Positions 24,386 to 33,785 of a stretch of 42,006 nt of DNA are shown in pieces. The stretch comes from Planctomycetaceae bacterium. GTDB taxonomy: Bacteria > Planctomycetota > Planctomycetia > Planctomycetales > Planctomycetaceae. The stretch is taken from contig JAQWSQ010000060.1 in NCBI GenBank assembly GCA_029243145.1, positions 1 through 42,006 of the forward strand, written 5' to 3'. Under the pieces are notes generated by a model. It did not search any database. It was not told where the DNA came from and saw only the letters and a list, made by a program, of their open reading frames with translations. Position 1 is the stretch's first letter, and each line of letters opens with the position of its first letter. The position numbers were made by a program, and so were the translations under genes.

Positions 24386-25849
24386 CTACGTTAAATTGCG
24401 TTCGCGGATCCAATCGGTGTGGAAGGTCTCGCCGCGTTCTTTGTCGGTTCGCTCGTAAGTGTGAGCGCCGAAGTAATCGCGCTGAGCTTGCAACAGATTC
24501 GCCGGCAAGCGATCTCGACGGTAGCCGTCGTAGTAGGTCAATGCGGCACTGAAGCCGGGAACCGGAATGCCGTTATTCACGGCTGCCGAGACGACCCGAC
24601 GCCAGCTTGGTTGAGCTTTGTCGATGGCTTGCTTGAAGAAGTCGTCGAGCAACAGGTTTTCGAGGCTTGGGTTTTTATCAAAGGCGGCTTTAATGTCACC
24701 GAGGAAGGCAGAGCGAATGATACATCCACCACGCCATAACAAAGCGATGTGGCCGTTTTCGAGGTTCCAACCGAACTCTTCGGCGGCAGCGTCGAGTTGC
24801 ACATAACCTTGTGCATAGCTGACAAGTTTGGAGGCATAGAGCGCCCATTTGACATCGTCGATGAACTGCTGCTTGTCACCATCAAATTTGACTTCCGGGC
24901 CTTCCAAGACTTCCGATGCTCGAACCCGAGCATCTTTTTGACCTGAAAGACAGCGAGCGTAAACAGCTTCGGTGATGAGGGTCGTTGGCACACCCAGGTC
25001 GAGAGCGTGTTGTCCCATCCACTTACCGGTCCCTTTTTGCTTAGCCGTGTCGAGGATCATATCGACGAGGTCGTTGCCGGTTTCTTTGTCTTTGACGGTG
25101 AAAATGTCACGAGTGATTTCGATCAGATAACTGTCGAGTTCGGTTTCGTTCCACTGTTTGAAGACATGATACAGTTCGTCGTTCGTCAGGCCCAGCATAT
25201 GTTTCAACATGAAGTAGGCTTCGCAGATGAGCTGCATGTCGCCGTACTCGATACCGTTGTGGACCATTTTGACGTAGTGACCGGCACCATCTTCACCGAC
25301 CCAATCACAACACGGTGTGCCATCTTCAACTTTGGCAGAGATCGATTGCAGGATGTCTTTGACGTGCGGCCAGGCTTCTTTGTGTCCACCGGGCATGATG
25401 GACGGGCCTTTGAGGGCTCCTTCTTCACCACCGGAGACTCCGGTGCCGATGAACAGGAAGCCAGCCTCACGCAGTTCTTTCGAACGACGATTGGTATCGA
25501 CGAAGTCGGAGTTACCACCATCAATGATGATGTCGCCCGGTTCGAGCAATGTTTTCAGTTCTTCGATGACGGCATCGACGGGGCCGCCGGCTTTGACCAT
25601 GATCATCACACGGCGGGGACGTTTGAGGTTGGCGACGAGTTCTTTGAGTTCGTGGTAGCCACCGATACGGTCGGCAGTTCCTTCCCAGACTTTATCGACG
25701 GGTTCGTCTTTGAGGCCGTCCACGAATCCATCGGTGGTGGCTGCGGTACGGTTAAACACACCGATGGAGAATCCATGATTGGCGATGTTGAGAACGAGAT
25801 TCTGGCCCATAACGGCCAGTCCGACGAGTCCAATATCGTGTTGGGACAT
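24386..25849 (-). CDS. gnd: 6-phosphogluconate dehydrogenase (decarboxylating)
   Basis: The enzyme oxidises 6-phosphogluconate to ribulose 5-phosphate, CO2 and NADPH in the pentose phosphate pathway. The length, 487 aa, matches the long form. It starts DIGLVGLAVMGQNLVLNIANHGF (nucleotide-binding), followed by NRTAATTDGF, where Arg-Thr fits NADP preference. FIGTGVSGGEEGALKGPSIMPGG is the 6-phosphogluconate signature, and KMVHNGIEYGDMQLICEAY contains the catalytic Lys and substrate-binding residues. The C-terminus (RDYFGAHTYERTDKERGETFHTDW) is the usual tail that reaches into the partner subunit. It is monocistronic as far as can be seen and divergent from the glycosyltransferase gene. Confidence 0.97.
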   Translation of the reverse strand: MSQHDIGLVGLAVMGQNLVLNIANHGFSIGVFNRTAATTDGFVDGLKDEPVDKVWEGTADRIGGYHELKELVANLKRPRRVMIMVKAGGPVDAVIEELKTLLEPGDIIIDGGNSDFVDTNRRSKELREAGFLFIGTGVSGGEEGALKGPSIMPGGHKEAWPHVKDILQSISAKVEDGTPCCDWVGEDGAGHYVKMVHNGIEYGDMQLICEAYFMLKHMLGLTNDELYHVFKQWNETELDSYLIEITRDIFTVKDKETGNDLVDMILDTAKQKGTGKWMGQHALDLGVPTTLITEAVYARCLSGQKDARVRASEVLEGPEVKFDGDKQQFIDDVKWALYASKLVSYAQGYVQLDAAAEEFGWNLENGHIALLWRGGCIIRSAFLGDIKAAFDKNPSLENLLLDDFFKQAIDKAQPSWRRVVSAAVNNGIPVPGFSAALTYYDGYRRDRLPANLLQAQRDYFGAHTYERTDKERGETFHTDWIRERNLT

Positions 25850-26038
25850 TTCAGCTTCCGGTTGGTTTCGAGTGTGGAAAATTAATCATGGAGGATGTTC
25901 CTCCCTCTGTTTTCAGGGTGAAAGTATAAAGATCCTGGCGGGAAAGTTGAAGCGAACGAAAAGAGAGGCATTTTACAACTCGCGAGGAGATTCCGCTTTC
26001 GCTAGGATGCTCGAATATCCTGTTAACTGAGAGTTTTG

Positions 26039-27346
26039 ATGGCATCCACGAATAAACAGAGCCTCGACCAAAACGCCCCTGTAAAACGGTCGTTACGCGT
26101 TTGTTTTGTCGTATTGGATGCGTATCCCGCAATTGAATCACGTGCGGTGGGTGGGATTGGCGGGATCGAAACCCGTTCCTGGATGTTGGCGAGGACGTTG
26201 TCTCAGCGGCCAGATTTCGATGTTTCGTTCATGATCCGCACTTCGGAAAAGATTCTGAAGTCCGAATACCACGGCGTGAATATATTGCCCGTTTACGATC
26301 GGTTCGCGGAAATTCGCAATACTGTCTCACTTTCAGTGAAGCGAAAGCGAGGATTTCCGTGGCTGAGTTTCAAGGAGTCTCGGATTGAATTGCTTTGGCA
26401 ATTGCCGTTGTTGGCAATTTATGAACCTTTTCGACCTGTCTTACATTCAAAAACGGGTCCTTCTCAACCTGTCAAATTGTTCACGGAGATCAATGCGGAT
26501 GTTTTGGTCTGCTTTGGTGTGAATGTCGTGAGTGCCGCTGTCATTTCTTCTGGCAAAGCCGTTGGGAAGAAATCAGTTCTGTTCATCGCCAGCGACATCG
26601 ATCTCGATGAGCGATACACGGCTGAATCGGATTATGTGAATATCTACCACAGTCCTGGGAGGGCTTGTCATTATGCTGTTAAGAATGCGGACCAGGTCAT
26701 CGTGCAGACTCCAGAGCAACTGAAGATGCTCAAAGACAATTTTGGGCGGACGGGAGAGTTGATCGGGAATCCCATCGATCTCGAAGAGTGGGACTCTCGA
26801 TTGGCATCTTCAAAGTTGCCTGCAGAGGTCGAGGGGCTAGACAACTATCTTTTGTGGGTGGGACGTGCAGAGCGAAATCAGAAGCAGCCTCAGTTGATGC
26901 CTGAATTAGCCCGTTTGTGTCCTGATCACACTTTTTTGATGATCATGAATCATCGCGACGAGCAGCTCGCAGCAGAGGTCCATCAATCAGCACCGGATAA
27001 CTTGAAAATTATTGATCGTGTCCCCTTTGCCGACATGCCGGCCATTTATCGACACTCGACGGCTTTGGTGAATACCTCGGATTCAGAAGGATTCCCCAAT
27101 ACGTTTCTGCAAGCGGCAGCATCACGGATCCCGATTGTGTCATTGAAAGTGTGTGAGAACTTTCTTAAAGCATCAAAAACGGGAGTCTGTGCTCAGGGTT
27201 CAATGGAGCAATTAGGAGGCTTCATTCAGGAAATGTCGCTAGGCAAGCCCAATAGCAATGCGGATTCGGCGTTAGAATACATTCGTCAACATCACGATTT
27301 ACGACACTCCGTTTCACGAGTTGCCGACCTCTTGAGACATCTTTGA
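26039..27346 (+). CDS. Glycosyltransferase, GT4-like (GT-B fold)
   Basis: The 435-aa protein has an N-terminal acceptor domain starting LRVCFVVLDAYPAIESRAVGGIGGIETRSWMLARTL, the Gly-rich loop of GT4 enzymes. The donor domain starts NYLLWVGRAERNQKQPQLMPELARL. VNTSDSEGFPNTFLQAAASRIPIVSL matches the E-x7-E motif, except that the second Glu is Gln. This variant is, from memory, common in a subgroup. Such enzymes transfer sugars to surface glycans or lipids. The ATG at 26039 is used; a TTG just before it is in frame. It is convergent with the methyltransferase gene with a 4-bp gap. The substrate is unknown. Confidence 0.92.
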   Translation: MASTNKQSLDQNAPVKRSLRVCFVVLDAYPAIESRAVGGIGGIETRSWMLARTLSQRPDFDVSFMIRTSEKILKSEYHGVNILPVYDRFAEIRNTVSLSVKRKRGFPWLSFKESRIELLWQLPLLAIYEPFRPVLHSKTGPSQPVKLFTEINADVLVCFGVNVVSAAVISSGKAVGKKSVLFIASDIDLDERYTAESDYVNIYHSPGRACHYAVKNADQVIVQTPEQLKMLKDNFGRTGELIGNPIDLEEWDSRLASSKLPAEVEGLDNYLLWVGRAERNQKQPQLMPELARLCPDHTFLMIMNHRDEQLAAEVHQSAPDNLKIIDRVPFADMPAIYRHSTALVNTSDSEGFPNTFLQAAASRIPIVSLKVCENFLKASKTGVCAQGSMEQLGGFIQEMSLGKPNSNADSALEYIRQHHDLRHSVSRVADLLRHL

Positions 27347-27350
27347 ACTC

Positions 27351-28178
27351 TCAGACAACTTCCGGGGGATGGGCGTTTTCTTTTCTTCTGGCAATCATGA
27401 TTGTGTTGGGAGACAGCCAGCGTGTATTGGGGAGGATTCGTGCTGCTCGCATCGAGAGAGAATAAAGTTTAAAGACCACTTTATAGAACCAGAGTGGCCA
27501 TCTCTCCAGTTTGTGTTGAAAGAAATTGGAGGGAGAGAGGTTAAAACGACTGATATATCCGCCGGTCACAAATTCCAATTCAGGGATTTGATCGCAGGCA
27601 CGTTTGAGATCCCGATACGACATGTGGTTATGCGCGTCGTAAACTTTTCGATCAATGCGTTTGAGGAGGGCGCCATTCAGGCCGGCGTGATTAGGGATTA
27701 CGATCACAACAAGCCCTCCCGGTTTCGTGAGTTCTGCATGAGATCGGATTGCAGGTAGAACGTCGACAAAATGTTCGACCAAGCCCGCGCTGAAAACAAT
27801 GTCGGAAGGACCTTCGGGAGGATCGAATTCCAAGAAATCGGCGTGATAGATTTTTGTGGGAATTTGATGCGACTCTAATGCCTTCTGTGTGAGTTGGCAG
27901 GCGGGGCCAACATATTCAACTCCTTCGACTTGATAGCCAAAGTGGGTGTGGAAATACCACAAGAAACGTCCGGGATGGCAGCCGAGTTCCAGGACGCGAA
28001 GGTCTGGATGATCGGGGAGATGCTGTTTGAGGAACTGATGCAGGTCACGGTATTCGAGATCGTTGATATCGATTATGAGATTGGGAATCTCTGCCTCGCC
28101 GATCTTCCAAAAATCTTCCTGCCAGTATTCGGCCGAGGTGAGAGTGTTGTCGTTTTTCGAGTCTGTCATGGGGCACAT
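27351..28178 (-). CDS. Class I SAM-dependent methyltransferase
   Basis: The 275-aa protein (or 272 aa from an in-frame Met three codons later) has LRVLELGCHPGRFLWYFHTHFGYQVEGVEYVGPACQLTQKAL, the SAM-binding region. DIVFSAGLVEHFVDVLPAIRSHAELTKPGGLVVIVIPNHAGLNG covers motifs II and III. It ends with a hydrophobic-basic tail (WFYKVVFKLYSLSMRAARILPN) that may touch the membrane. The family and the nearby glycosyltransferase suggest modification of a glycan or lipid-linked sugar (inference). The stops of the two genes are only 4 bp apart. Confidence 0.92.
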   Translation of the reverse strand: MCPMTDSKNDNTLTSAEYWQEDFWKIGEAEIPNLIIDINDLEYRDLHQFLKQHLPDHPDLRVLELGCHPGRFLWYFHTHFGYQVEGVEYVGPACQLTQKALESHQIPTKIYHADFLEFDPPEGPSDIVFSAGLVEHFVDVLPAIRSHAELTKPGGLVVIVIPNHAGLNGALLKRIDRKVYDAHNHMSYRDLKRACDQIPELEFVTGGYISRFNLSPSNFFQHKLERWPLWFYKVVFKLYSLSMRAARILPNTRWLSPNTIMIARRKENAHPPEVV

Positions 28179-28607
28179 CTTAATACATCTATGATTTGAA
28201 TGACTCTTGATATTGATAGATGCTTTGGGGATTTATGAGAGTTCATGAATTGTTAGCTCTGACATTCTTTGAATCTTATCTAGTCGCCGTTCGAGCACCA
28301 TGACTAATTGATGAGCGGCTAAATGATGACCGATTGGACGACAACCGTACCTCGAAAATTTATGGACTGATTTCGCAAGCACTTTACGCATAATACTGTC
28401 GAGACACTAAGCAATTATCATGATGTGATATTGTGTATGCAATCAATGCGTGAGCTATCTTCCATGGTGTCAATGCTTTCGGATGTTTATGAATGATTAT
28501 CGAACAGATGGCGCGGTGTTTGCTTTTCAGGAATAAAGTTATTGCCAGAGTGCTCTTGGCGATAGAATGGATTTCATTCTTCATCCAATTTCTATGGGGG
28601 CTTTGCC
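28179..28607. other. Intergenic region of 429 bp, no gene seen
   Basis: This AT-rich stretch lies between the divergent methyltransferase and DUF1559 genes and must hold both promoters. A weak promoter-like pair, TTGCCA (28542-28547) and TAGAAT (28563-28568), has only 15 bp between boxes, so it is not called. No strong hairpins, repeats or convincing small genes are seen. Confidence 0.4.
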
Positions 28608-29645
28608 ATGAGGAGTCATCGTCAGGGTTTCACACTGATCGAACTTCTGGTCGTGATTGCGATCATTGCCGTCTTGGTTGCATTATTGCTGCCTGCTGTA
28701 CAACAAGCTCGCGAAGCCGCTCGCCGTTCCACTTGCAAGAGCAAGCTGAAACAACTCGGCTTGGCAATGCACAACTATCACGATACTCACACCCTCTTTG
28801 TGCCTAGTGCCGTCAGTTTAGGCTGGTGTCGATTGAGTGGTCCGGGATTACCGAACATCCAGAACAAAAATGGATTGGCTTTGTTACTGCCGTACGTGGA
28901 TCAGGCACCCATCTATAACCAACTGAATCAATCGGCCGCCCATTCAGATCAGGATACGGGTTTTTGCTGCGGATACACGGGGAACACCGATGGTGTCCTC
29001 GGGATTGATTTCATTCCTAATGCGAGATTGATGGGTACGTTCCTCGATATCTTTTCTTGTCCGTCAGATAATGGTCGTCAGGTCGAAACCGGCTCGGCGT
29101 ATGGACCGGCTCCCGGATTGAATGGGGCGATGACCAATTACGATTTTAGTTCCAGTCGAAGTGTCTTGGGCGATTGTGATTATTGGCAAAAACAATCAAC
29201 GGCAGTCCGGTTTATCGTCGGGCACAACAGCAATTCTAAAATGGGTTCTGTGACAGATGGAACCTCTAACACAATCATGTTCGCTGAGACAACCCGTGAA
29301 ATCGCCAATGGTGATGGTGTTCCCTGGGGGTACCGTGGTTGGGGTCAGTCCGGAGCCGATGTTACCGGTGGATTGAATGTCTGGGACATTCCTTCAGGCT
29401 CGACAAATCCCGCCGTGGGTGTGCTGAATAGCTGGGGGCAGGTTGGAAGCCTCCATACGGGAGGAGCTCACATTACGCTTGCTGATGGTTCGGTGCGATT
29501 CATCTCTGAAAACATCAACTATTCTACTCTTTTGAATCTGGCGAGGATGTCGGATGGGAATCCCATTGGAAAAATATTAATGGATTCCACGTATGTAAAA
29601 GATGTGGTGAGATTGCCATCAGACCATGATGGAAGGTCGCTTTAA
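28608..29645 (+). CDS. DUF1559 pseudopilin-like protein
   Basis: The N-terminus HRQGFTLIELLVVIAIIAVL is a class III (prepilin) signal, cleaved after Gly and methylated on Phe. It is followed by LLLPAVQQAREAARRSTCKSKLKQLGLAMHNYHDTH, the hallmark of the DUF1559 family that is expanded in planctomycetes. The C-terminus contains SLHTGGAHITLADGSVRFISENIN, the H-x9-DG motif of the family. The length, 345 aa, is normal. The family probably forms or decorates type II secretion/pilus-like structures; the exact role is unknown. The lipoprotein gene follows after 52 bp, a common pairing in planctomycetes. Confidence 0.96.
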   Translation: MRSHRQGFTLIELLVVIAIIAVLVALLLPAVQQAREAARRSTCKSKLKQLGLAMHNYHDTHTLFVPSAVSLGWCRLSGPGLPNIQNKNGLALLLPYVDQAPIYNQLNQSAAHSDQDTGFCCGYTGNTDGVLGIDFIPNARLMGTFLDIFSCPSDNGRQVETGSAYGPAPGLNGAMTNYDFSSSRSVLGDCDYWQKQSTAVRFIVGHNSNSKMGSVTDGTSNTIMFAETTREIANGDGVPWGYRGWGQSGADVTGGLNVWDIPSGSTNPAVGVLNSWGQVGSLHTGGAHITLADGSVRFISENINYSTLLNLARMSDGNPIGKILMDSTYVKDVVRLPSDHDGRSL

Positions 29646-29697
29646 GTTTCCGCAACTTGTTTTGCTCAGCTTTTGCTCAGCTAGGGAAAGTTGTCTG

Positions 29698-30168
29698 ATG
29701 TCTGAATTTGATAAGGTTCCTCCTGTTTTGGTTTGCTTGATTTGCCTTAGCTTTGTGTTGTTAGCGGGTTGTGATGGTTCCGATGCCCCTGAAGGACCTT
29801 CGCTGTCTGACGTGACAGGCAAAGTCTTGTTGAATGATGAACCCTTGGTGGGTACTGATTTGGCATTTGTGCCGACCGGTACGACTGAGGGCATTGGTGG
29901 TTCTGTCAGAACGGATGATTCCGGTTCATTTCAGGGAGTGTTATACGCTCGTGGAGGAACGGGTTTACCTATGGGGACTTACAAGGTCACTATCAGTAAA
30001 CGGCTCATGCCAGATGGAAGTCCTGTTGCCGCCGATGACGAGACGCCGGCGATTGAATCTCCCGCACAGGAAACACTTCCTCCCTACTACAGCAATCCCG
30101 AAAAATCGAAGTTGGAAGTTGTTGTCGAAGAGGGAAAACCGATCGAACTGAAATTGAAGAAGTCTTGA
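29698..30168 (+). CDS. Carboxypeptidase-regulatory-like lipoprotein
   Basis: The 156-aa protein has a lipoprotein signal ending LLAGC, then GPSLSDVTGKVLLNDEPLVGTDLAFVPTGTTEGIGGSVRTDDSGSFQGV, a transthyretin-like beta sandwich. MGTYKVTISKRLMPDGSPV follows, then YYSNPEKSKLEVVVEEGKPIELKLKKS. Such small proteins typically follow DUF1559 genes in planctomycetes and are thought to be surface or periplasmic (association knowledge; role unknown). The ATG at 29698 is used because the signal peptide starts there; an in-frame ATG at 29626 would overlap the DUF1559 gene. A short tandem of TTTTGCTCAGC lies just upstream. Confidence 0.9.
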   Translation: MSEFDKVPPVLVCLICLSFVLLAGCDGSDAPEGPSLSDVTGKVLLNDEPLVGTDLAFVPTGTTEGIGGSVRTDDSGSFQGVLYARGGTGLPMGTYKVTISKRLMPDGSPVAADDETPAIESPAQETLPPYYSNPEKSKLEVVVEEGKPIELKLKKS

Positions 30169-30185
30169 ATGATTTGCCGGGCCAC

Positions 30186-31628
30186 TCAGCCTGAATAGAG
30201 TCCAGAGATTACTTTTCCTTCAGAGATTGGAAAAGGCCTCCCGGCGGAATCAGTGAAATGACCGGCCGGATTGACGCCAAGGGCTGAGAATATCGTCGCG
30301 GTCACGTCCCAAGGCGCGAACTTCTCATCGACCGGATAGGCACCGATACGGTTTGATTGCCCGAGAATATTTCCTCTGCCAACTCCCGCCCCGGCTGCCA
30401 CAATCGAATAGACGAACGACCAATGTTTTCGTCCCGGTGACGAGCCGACGAAGTTTTTCTCCAAAGCGATGAGTGGTGCGCGACCGAATTCGCCCATGCA
30501 CAGCACCAAGGTTTCGTCCAGCAACCCGCGATCATCAAGATCTTCAATCAACGCGGAAAATGCAAGATCGAAGCGCGGCAGCAGGTGATCTTCCAATGAC
30601 ATGAAAATATCGTTGTGAGTGTCCCAGCCGTAGGCGTCGGTGGTCTCCGGGGCTGTGTCTTGTCCGCGAACTGATTGATTAAAGAAGACGGTTGTCATGG
30701 GGACACCCGCTTCAACCAACCGTCGTGCCAGCAAGCAGGCTTGTCCCGAGCGATTCATGCCGTAACGAAGTCGGAGTTCCTCGGGTTCTTCTTCGAGGTT
30801 GAAGGCATTACGGGTTTCCGGGCGTTTCAGCATTTCAAACGCGCGACCGTACAATGTGTCGAGATCGAGCATCGAGGCGTCGTTTTCAAGCCGTCCTGAT
30901 TCTCGGTCGAGTTGTTCGAGGAGAGACTTGCGAGCATTTAATCGGACTTGAGGCAGGTCGTCTCGTTGGGATAGACCTGGCATCACAACGGGGGCTGCTA
31001 GAAGATTCCCAAGGACCATCGGTCGGGCTTCTCGTCCTAACAGTCCTCCATCCATCGCGGGGCTGACTTTGATCGGTACAAGAAGTGGTCCATTGAGATG
31101 AATGGCCGGTTCTGCGAAACCGGCATTGGGTTGTAAATGTTTGTAGATGGCCGCGTATGAGGGCCTATCATTGGGAGATGGGTCGGGGTTTGACGAACGA
31201 CGCTGATGGTATTGACCGGTGAGGGAGAGATAACAAGCCGAGCCGTGATCAAGATCAGCGTGAGACATGCTACGCACGATGGTGAATTTGTCGGCGATCT
31301 GGGCGATTTCTGGCATGTGTTCACAGATGAAAGTGCCGGGAACACAAGTTTGGATTGGCGAAAACTTTCCGCGGACTTCCTTGGGAGCATGTGGTTTCGG
31401 ATCCCACGTATCAATCTGTGACTGTCCACCACTGGCGAAGACCACGATGACAGACTTGGCTTTGCCAAAACCAGGGATTTCGATGGCCGGTTTATTGTCA
31501 GCCTTGGCATTGCCAGGGAGCAGAGAACTCAAACCCGTCAATCCACCGATGCTCAGCCACTTGCGCCGGGAGAGAGGCTGGCGCAGCGAGCGAGTGGAAT
31601 GAGATTGGTCGAGTAGAATATCAAGCAT
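30186..31628 (-). CDS. Tat-exported DUF1501 domain protein
   Basis: The 480-aa protein has a Tat-type signal (LSRRKWLSIGGLTGLSSLLPGNAKA) and the DUF1501 core: VIVVFASGGQSQIDTWDPKPHAPKEVRG, SMSHADLDHGSACYLSLTGQ, TTVFFNQSVRGQDTAPETTDAYGWDTHND, and CMGEFGRAPLIALE..GRKHW near the C-terminal third. It is full length for the family, unlike the shorter copy at 0.9-2.1 kb. Family members resemble alkaline phosphatases and sulfatases, but activity is unproven. It is convergent with the lipoprotein gene (17 bp gap) and lies just downstream of the SGNH hydrolase gene on the same strand (58 bp gap). Confidence 0.93.
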   Translation of the reverse strand: MLDILLDQSHSTRSLRQPLSRRKWLSIGGLTGLSSLLPGNAKADNKPAIEIPGFGKAKSVIVVFASGGQSQIDTWDPKPHAPKEVRGKFSPIQTCVPGTFICEHMPEIAQIADKFTIVRSMSHADLDHGSACYLSLTGQYHQRRSSNPDPSPNDRPSYAAIYKHLQPNAGFAEPAIHLNGPLLVPIKVSPAMDGGLLGREARPMVLGNLLAAPVVMPGLSQRDDLPQVRLNARKSLLEQLDRESGRLENDASMLDLDTLYGRAFEMLKRPETRNAFNLEEEPEELRLRYGMNRSGQACLLARRLVEAGVPMTTVFFNQSVRGQDTAPETTDAYGWDTHNDIFMSLEDHLLPRFDLAFSALIEDLDDRGLLDETLVLCMGEFGRAPLIALEKNFVGSSPGRKHWSFVYSIVAAGAGVGRGNILGQSNRIGAYPVDEKFAPWDVTATIFSALGVNPAGHFTDSAGRPFPISEGKVISGLYSG

Positions 31629-31686
31629 GATTACATTTGTCGGAAGTCCATCGCTACTTCCAAGCTATTCGGAAAGTTCGGTAGGG

Positions 31687-32703
31687 TTAATTTTTCTCGG
31701 TAGGCGTCTTTAATTGTTCGGGGAGCACTTCCGACATGGCGTTCAGGAAAAGTCGGCGGAGAGCGTCGTAGCCGCGGTCGTTGGGATCTTCGAGATTATC
31801 CCAGTACCAGTATCCGGGGTCATCCTCATGATAGAAGGAACGCCAGAACTGACGGGAGTGGATGCCGTGTCCCATAAACTCTGTATGCATGGTGATCAGA
31901 GTTGTGTCGTCGCGTTGCTTGCAAGTTCTGCGAATGATTTCGTTATATGCGTTCAGAACTTTGATTCCTTCGGGCCACGCCGGTAAGCCCGCATTTCTGG
32001 TGTCACCAATTCCGTCGGTGGGGTCGTAAATGTCGGCGAGAAAAACCTGATGTCCACCGGGAAATCGAGAGGCGATTTCATCGAGAATCGTATTGAGACG
32101 CACTTCAAAATTCTTGAACCAAGGTCTCGCCTGTTCGACTGTCGTCCCATACATCGCGCCTTCCCGTGGTGGCGTGCGGCCATACATGTGGATGACGTCG
32201 TTTCCGCCGATGGTTGCAATGACAATTCCGAAAACATCCTCGGAATATTCGGGGACTTTGGGGATCAGAATGTCGAGATGTTCGAGTGACGTAGAGCCTG
32301 ATAAGGCGACATTGTTTTCTGATAAGTTCGGCAGAACTGCCGATAATGAAATTCCCAACATCTCTCGAAATTCGTCTTCCGGATTATTGACCAATCGTTG
32401 GAAAACTGATTTACCGGGCGATGCACCATACCCGGCGATAATGCTATCTCCAAATCCCAGTAAGACGACGGGACGCTCTGTCCAGGTCTCTTCAAATGCA
32501 GTCGAGGCGACTGTCGGGCCTGCCGGTCCTTCACCAATGGGGTGAAATAACCAGTAATTGACATAGAATATCGTGCCGCCGATGGAAATCAGCCCAAACA
32601 GCAGCAGCCAACGCAGACACCCCCGCTTTTTTTTTGGGGGTTTGGCGGGTGCGACGGGGCTTATGTCGGGCGTTTCTGCGGAAGGCGTCTCAGGATCGAT
32701 CAT
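31687..32703 (-). CDS. SGNH/GDSL hydrolase family protein, membrane anchored
   Basis: The 338-aa protein has a Pro/Lys-rich cytoplasmic start, one membrane span near residues 27-50 (CLRWLLLFGLISIGGTIFYVNYWLF) and a periplasmic SGNH domain. VLLGFGDSIIAGYGASPGKSVFQRL is block I with the nucleophile Ser, and IATIGGNDVIHMYG is block III with Asn. Where block V normally reads D-x-x-H-P-N, this protein has LEDPNDRGYDALRRLFL, so the catalytic His appears replaced by Asp. The family contains esterases and lipases acting on acyl or acetyl groups. Activity is therefore uncertain. Confidence 0.87.
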   Translation of the reverse strand: MIDPETPSAETPDISPVAPAKPPKKKRGCLRWLLLFGLISIGGTIFYVNYWLFHPIGEGPAGPTVASTAFEETWTERPVVLLGFGDSIIAGYGASPGKSVFQRLVNNPEDEFREMLGISLSAVLPNLSENNVALSGSTSLEHLDILIPKVPEYSEDVFGIVIATIGGNDVIHMYGRTPPREGAMYGTTVEQARPWFKNFEVRLNTILDEIASRFPGGHQVFLADIYDPTDGIGDTRNAGLPAWPEGIKVLNAYNEIIRRTCKQRDDTTLITMHTEFMGHGIHSRQFWRSFYHEDDPGYWYWDNLEDPNDRGYDALRRLFLNAMSEVLPEQLKTPTEKN

Positions 32704-32800
32704 GTTGATGCGGGTCTAGGTGAATGGAACGTCATCATCCTACCAACACGCAGTGGTGATCTGAACAATGTTTTTCAGGGAGTCTCAAAACTTCGCGCAC

Positions 32801-32834
32801 AAAAAAACGGGAGGTCCATTTCTGGAACTCCCGT
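32801..32834 (-). terminator. Rho-independent terminator of the HAD gene
   Basis: On the minus strand, ACGGGAG..TCCA pairs with TGGA..CTCCCGT (32807-32834) around a GAAA loop, followed by a run of seven T. It lies about 30 bp past the HAD gene stop. The SGNH gene begins beyond it on the same strand, so the two are separate transcripts. Confidence 0.88.
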
Positions 32835-32862
32835 TAGAAAACCATCTGATTATATCGAGACT

Positions 32863-33741
32863 CTACTTTTTCCAGGGGGGGATTTCAGGCAGGTAGGTGT
32901 TGAACTCGCTGATTAACTCTTCCTGATAGCCGCCGGCAAACGTGCCATCGAGGAACTTTTGCAGTCCTTCGTTGTAGAACTTCTCCCAACTGGCATCTTC
33001 GTGGCCCGGATTGATGGGGAAGTACAGGATGCCAACCGCCATGGCGGCATTCATATCGCCAGGGGCATCCCCCATCATCAGGCATTTGCTCTTGTCGTAG
33101 CCATGCTCCATTGCCTTGGAGAGAATCTCTTTCTTGTTCCCCGCTTCCTGACCACAGATTGCTTGGACGAATTGGACCAAACCGTGTTCTGTCCATTCGG
33201 TTTGCAGTGCTGCTGATGGTGTGGAAGAGCAGACAATCATGTCGGCTTGGGTCGACAGTTTTTCGAGTGATTCGCGAACCAGCGGAAACGGTGGGACGCC
33301 GGTGACAATGTCGGCCACGGTTTCATTAACAGACAGTGACCATGCCAACGCGATTTTCAGATCGGCATCACCGGTTTCTTCAACGGCCGCTTTGAGAGCT
33401 GGGTTACCGAGCTTAGTTTCGCGTTCCGTCCAATCACGTACTCCTTGCAGCTTGGGGATATCGGCATTCCGTGCGATCACTTCTGCCCGTTCTTCCAATA
33501 AGTCGAGAGCTTCCATGTATGACAGGAAGCGGTTTGCTCCGCGACTTTTGGAATACAGGTTGGTGAACTCGGCCGCTTCGCGTGCGTATTTGGAAACCGG
33601 TTGCAGTTTGAAGTGCTTGATGAAGTTAGGAATGAAGCATTCTTTGTGCTTGATCTCCATCGCATCAAAGGCACAACCATCGGAGTCGATGCCGATGAGG
33701 AAGTCGTGTTTTTTTTCAAAGCTGTCGAGTGGGTGTGACAT
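32863..33741 (-). CDS. HAD-superfamily hydrolase
   Basis: The 292-aa protein starts HDFLIGIDSDGCAFDAMEIKHKECF, HAD motif I with nucleophile Asp, although the second Asp of DxD is kept as DSDG. A large helical cap follows (residues 35-150). VCSSTPSAALQTEWTEHGL holds motif II, and KCLMMGDAPGDMNAAMAVG holds motif IV with GDxxxD. Such enzymes dephosphorylate small metabolites; the substrate is not evident. Position next to pfp hints at sugar phosphate metabolism (inference). It begins 45 bp from a structured repeat and ends at a strong terminator. Confidence 0.92.
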   Translation of the reverse strand: MSHPLDSFEKKHDFLIGIDSDGCAFDAMEIKHKECFIPNFIKHFKLQPVSKYAREAAEFTNLYSKSRGANRFLSYMEALDLLEERAEVIARNADIPKLQGVRDWTERETKLGNPALKAAVEETGDADLKIALAWSLSVNETVADIVTGVPPFPLVRESLEKLSTQADMIVCSSTPSAALQTEWTEHGLVQFVQAICGQEAGNKKEILSKAMEHGYDKSKCLMMGDAPGDMNAAMAVGILYFPINPGHEDASWEKFYNEGLQKFLDGTFAGGYQEELISEFNTYLPEIPPWKK

Positions 33742-33785
33742 GGTGGTTGGTTCTTGAATTGTTAAAGGTGAAATGTGGAAAAGAT

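Noticed and set aside
25007..25885. Long open frame (292 codons) antisense to gnd
   Set aside because: It lies wholly opposite the certain gnd gene, is rich in Phe/Asp/Val as expected from reverse-reading codon bias, and has no motif.
33221..33757. Open frame of 178 codons antisense to the HAD gene
   Set aside because: The HAD gene has clear motifs on the other strand; this frame is Ser/Arg-rich shadow.
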